Source: Micractinium sp. NFX-FRZ | Taxonomy: Eukaryota > Chlorophyta > Trebouxiophyceae > Chlorellales > Chlorellaceae | Reading direction: 5' to 3' | DNA length: 56,944 bases | Assembly: GCA_029339195.1 (NCBI GenBank) | Contig: JAPTJF010000410.1 | Location: 1-56,944 of the forward strand | The notes under the pieces: model-generated | What the model saw: only the letters and a program-made list of their open reading frames with translations | Told to the model about the DNA's origin: nothing | Database searches by the model: none | Made by a program: the position numbers and the translations under genes | Part shown: positions 54,672 to 56,944 of the stretch, piece after piece | Layout of the letters: every line of letters begins with the position of its first letter | Numbering within the stretch: the first letter of the stretch is position 1

Positions 54672-56603
54672 CTAGCCCGGGGGGGCGGCCGCCTGCAGGT
54701 ACTTCTTCACCAGCTGCCCCCACGCCGTCAGGCGCAGCTCCATGCCGATGCCGCACCCCCAGCTGGACAGGTCCTGCAGCATGCTGGGCGGGCAGCGCAT
54801 GTGGAGGGTCCACGCGGTCCACGGCAGCCCCAGCTGGGCGGCGCGCTGCATCAGGGCCTCGCACTCGGCCGACGTCTGGTAGCCGTCCACGGGCCCAAAC
54901 TCGCCCAGCAGCACGGGCAGCGTGCGGGAGGGGGTGACAAAGAGGGCTTCAAAGTCGGCCGCCGGGTTGTCTGCACAGTGGTGGGAGGGGGAGCGAACAG
55001 GGCGGGGGGGAAGAGGACGGACAGGTGGCGTCAGTGATGCGGGACGAGCGAGCGCACTGTGTGCAAGCCATGGCGCGGGTGCAAGCCACGGCATGCCACT
55101 TTGGCAGCACAGCGCCACGGCAGTGACAAGGTGTGCGGCAGCAGATGTTGCAGCAGCGGCAGCAAGGCAGCAGCAGCAGCGGCAGCAAGGCAGCAGCAGC
55201 AGCAGCAGCAGCAGCACAGGCAGCACGGCAGTAAGGCAGCAGCAGCAGCAGCAGTGCTGGCAGCAGCGGCAGCAAGAAGAAGTCAGAAGCAGCAAGCAAC
55301 ATGGCACAGCAGCAACAGCAGCAAGGAGCGGCAGCAACAGCAGCAAGGAGCGGCAGCAACAGCAGCAAGGAGCACCAGCCCAGCCCAGCAGCAGCCCCAG
55401 CCCAATCCCGAGCAGCAGCAAGCCCCCCAGCCCAGGGGCTCACAGGGGTGCGTTTCGTACACAACGTTGCGCCCGCCCCCCGCGGTGATGGGGCGGGTCA
55501 CGTAATACTGGATGGAGCGCGCCCACGCACGCGTCCCCTGCACCGTGACGATGTGCGAGTACTGGCCCAGCGCCGCCTCCTGCTGGCGGATGGCCGCCAC
55601 CGCGCTGTTCATGGCAGCCCACACCTGTGGGGTTGGTCGGGGTAGGGGGCAGGGGCAGGGGAGCAGGCGGGACGGGCAAAGTGACGCGGCTGATCAAACC
55701 CAGCGGCGGCAAGGAGCGCATGCCGGTGTGTGTGATTCTGTTCAACAGGTGGAGAGACTCTGGGGAGCACGCGTTGCGCCTCCACATGCATGCATGCTGC
55801 AACGGCTTGCCTGCGCATCTTGGGCGCCGTCAAAGTTGGACTCTGGCTCGTTGCTCAGCCCAAACCACACAAACGGGTGCCTGCCCAGCTTCTGCACCAG
55901 CTGCGTCCACAGGGTGTTGGTGGCTGCTGTGGGCCATCCCAGGGAGGTGTGGCCCCTGCGGGGCAACCAGGCGGGGAGGCGGGGAGGCACATGGGCGGTT
56001 AGGGGGGAGGCAGGCATGCCAGTGGGCAAGCGGGTGCGGTTTGCGGGAGGGCAGCCAAGTCTGTGAGAGGGCAGGCGGGCAAGTGGGCAGGGCTTGGCAG
56101 GCGGGGTGGCACGTGCACTGGCCAGGTGCACAGCACTGAGCATTGTGAGGAGGGGGGCAATCTTGAGAGAGTGGTTCAGCGGGTGGGCAGGCGTGGGGGA
56201 GGAGCGCAGAGGTGGTGGGCGGGCACAGGCGGGCCAGGCGAATACTGCACCGTGCCGCGACAACCGCACCTGGCAGCCCCAGGCAGGATGCGCTGGCACA
56301 ATCAAAGGACATCAGAGGGCGACAAAGGGCGTCAAAGGGCGCACCGCCTGGCCCCGCCTCGGCCTGCTCCCCGCACTCTCCCACATCCCACCCCTGGCAG
56401 CCTCCCGTGCTCACCAGGCGGACTTGCTGCCCCACATGGACACCAGCACCTGCACACGCGCGTGCTTGCTCCCCACGTGCGCCAGGATGCTGTCCACCGC
56501 GTTCAAGTAGGCGGCATCCACGGCACAGTTGGGCCAGCAGTACTGGTTGGAGCTGTCGGCGGCGGTGTATGCCTCCAGGTCGAGGCGCAGCAGGGTGGCG
56601 CCC
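54672..56603 (-). CDS. glycoside hydrolase family 5-like protein, 5' end outside window
   Basis: Four exons seen: 56603-56415, 55955-55811, 55624-55444, 54970-54672 (271 aa). The first begins mid-codon after a good acceptor, so upstream exons lie beyond 56944 or are unrecognised between 56604 and the edge. Motifs in GH5 order: GATLLRLDLEAY, VLVSMWGSKSAW, the acid/base NEP in FVWFGLSNEPES, GTRAWARSIQYY, the His-Pro-Tyr in VVYETHPYNP, and the nucleophile Glu in LPVLLGEFGP. This points to a retaining beta-glycanase (cellulase/mannanase type); the substrate is not decidable. The intron after exon 55955-55811 uses a GC donor (GCGCAG|GCAAGC). The C-terminal LTAWGQLVKKYLQ ends the domain. Confidence 0.85.
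55135..55405. repeat. AGC/CAG-rich repeat block in GH5 intron
   Basis: About 270 bp of imperfect cagcagcagcggcagcaagg-type units within the last intron, on the non-template side; slippage-prone. Confidence 0.85.
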
Positions 56604-56944
56604 CTGAGGGTGCGAGGGCAGGGTGGGGGCGGGGGCGCGGATTGGCCAGGCGCGCAGCGGGAGCGGGCGGCGATTGTGCGGCATAGCGACCGCTCATTTG
56701 TGTGTTGGCAGGGCAGGGCAGCTGGGCATGGTGTGGGGGTGAGGTAGCCGCAGCGCTCCCCGCACCCCCTGGGCACGCCAGCTGCCAAAACACGCCCTCC
56801 CTCCCTCTGCCTCCCTCCCTCCCCGGTCATCATGCTTCCTGCCCCCATCCTCCGCTCTTCCAATCAAATGTGCTGCACACCATGGTTGGTTCCCAGTGTG
56901 CCGCCACAAGCAGCACCCGTCCACCTCGCAACACATCTGCCCCC
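56604..56944. other. right edge: intron or unrecognised 5' exon of the GH5 gene
   Basis: No frame here continues the GH5 fold convincingly. A typical pyrimidine tract on the minus strand precedes the acceptor at 56604-56605. Confidence 0.4.

Noticed and set aside
55135..55405. CRISPR-like or minisatellite gene in the AGC block
   Set aside because: Units are irregular trinucleotide slippage products inside an intron, with no spacers.
1..56944. tRNA, rRNA, snoRNA genes or riboswitches
   Set aside because: No cloverleaf with conserved A/B boxes, rRNA core segments or known riboswitch cores were recognised by eye; short RNAs could still be missed without a covariance search.

Overview
The window is nuclear DNA of a green alga, most likely a Chlorella-type trebouxiophyte. 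It is GC-rich, its genes are broken by many 100-500 bp GT-AG introns with a few GC-AG ones, and it has long CAG/poly-Gln, poly-Ala and Ser-Pro coding tracts, TGTAA-type candidate poly(A) signals and plant-like orthologues (organellar TWINKLE, CCT1, eS27). Genus cannot be fixed from the sequence alone. No prokaryotic operon, tRNA, rRNA or CRISPR array was seen.

Layout, left to right: 1-659 (-) 3' part of a non-LTR-retrotransposon-like ORF running off the edge; 1128-2968 (+) lipid-anchored leucine-rich-repeat protein; 4339-5670 (+) ribosomal protein eS27; 6336-8483 (+) class IV-like histone deacetylase; 9271-17005 (-) TWINKLE primase-helicase (15 exons); 17820-22914 (+) CCT1/TCP-1 alpha (14 exons), divergent from TWINKLE; 23616-25876 (-) secreted Cys-rich protein; 27105-28692, 29216-31103 and 31760-33831 (+) a tandem array of three paralogous triple-GATA-finger, Gln-rich genes, the middle one broken; 34490-about 38610 (-) Pro-rich wall-type protein with a PPC-like domain; 40108-45582 (-) MFS transporter with a plastid-type leader; 46515-about 52290 (-) large Pro-rich protein built from two tandem copies of a four-exon module; about 52800-54300 a lower-GC stretch that looks inserted; 54672-right edge (-) GH5-type glycosidase, 5' end outside the window.

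Housekeeping genes (translation, chaperonin, organelle DNA replication) are mixed with lineage-type genes. Two Pro-rich PPC-like proteins and a glycosidase lie within 22 kb and suggest, by inference only, a cell-wall or extracellular neighbourhood.

The most striking signal is structural. Many introns contain decayed, same-orientation copies of the adjacent exon edge together with its splice site. I count at least twelve introns in four unrelated genes. Donor-side copies lie downstream of the real donor and acceptor-side copies upstream of the real acceptor, as if introns grow by tandem duplication across exon-intron boundaries. The second notable signal is the phase-matched four-exon duplication inside the 46-52 kb gene, and the third is the tandem triple-GATA family.
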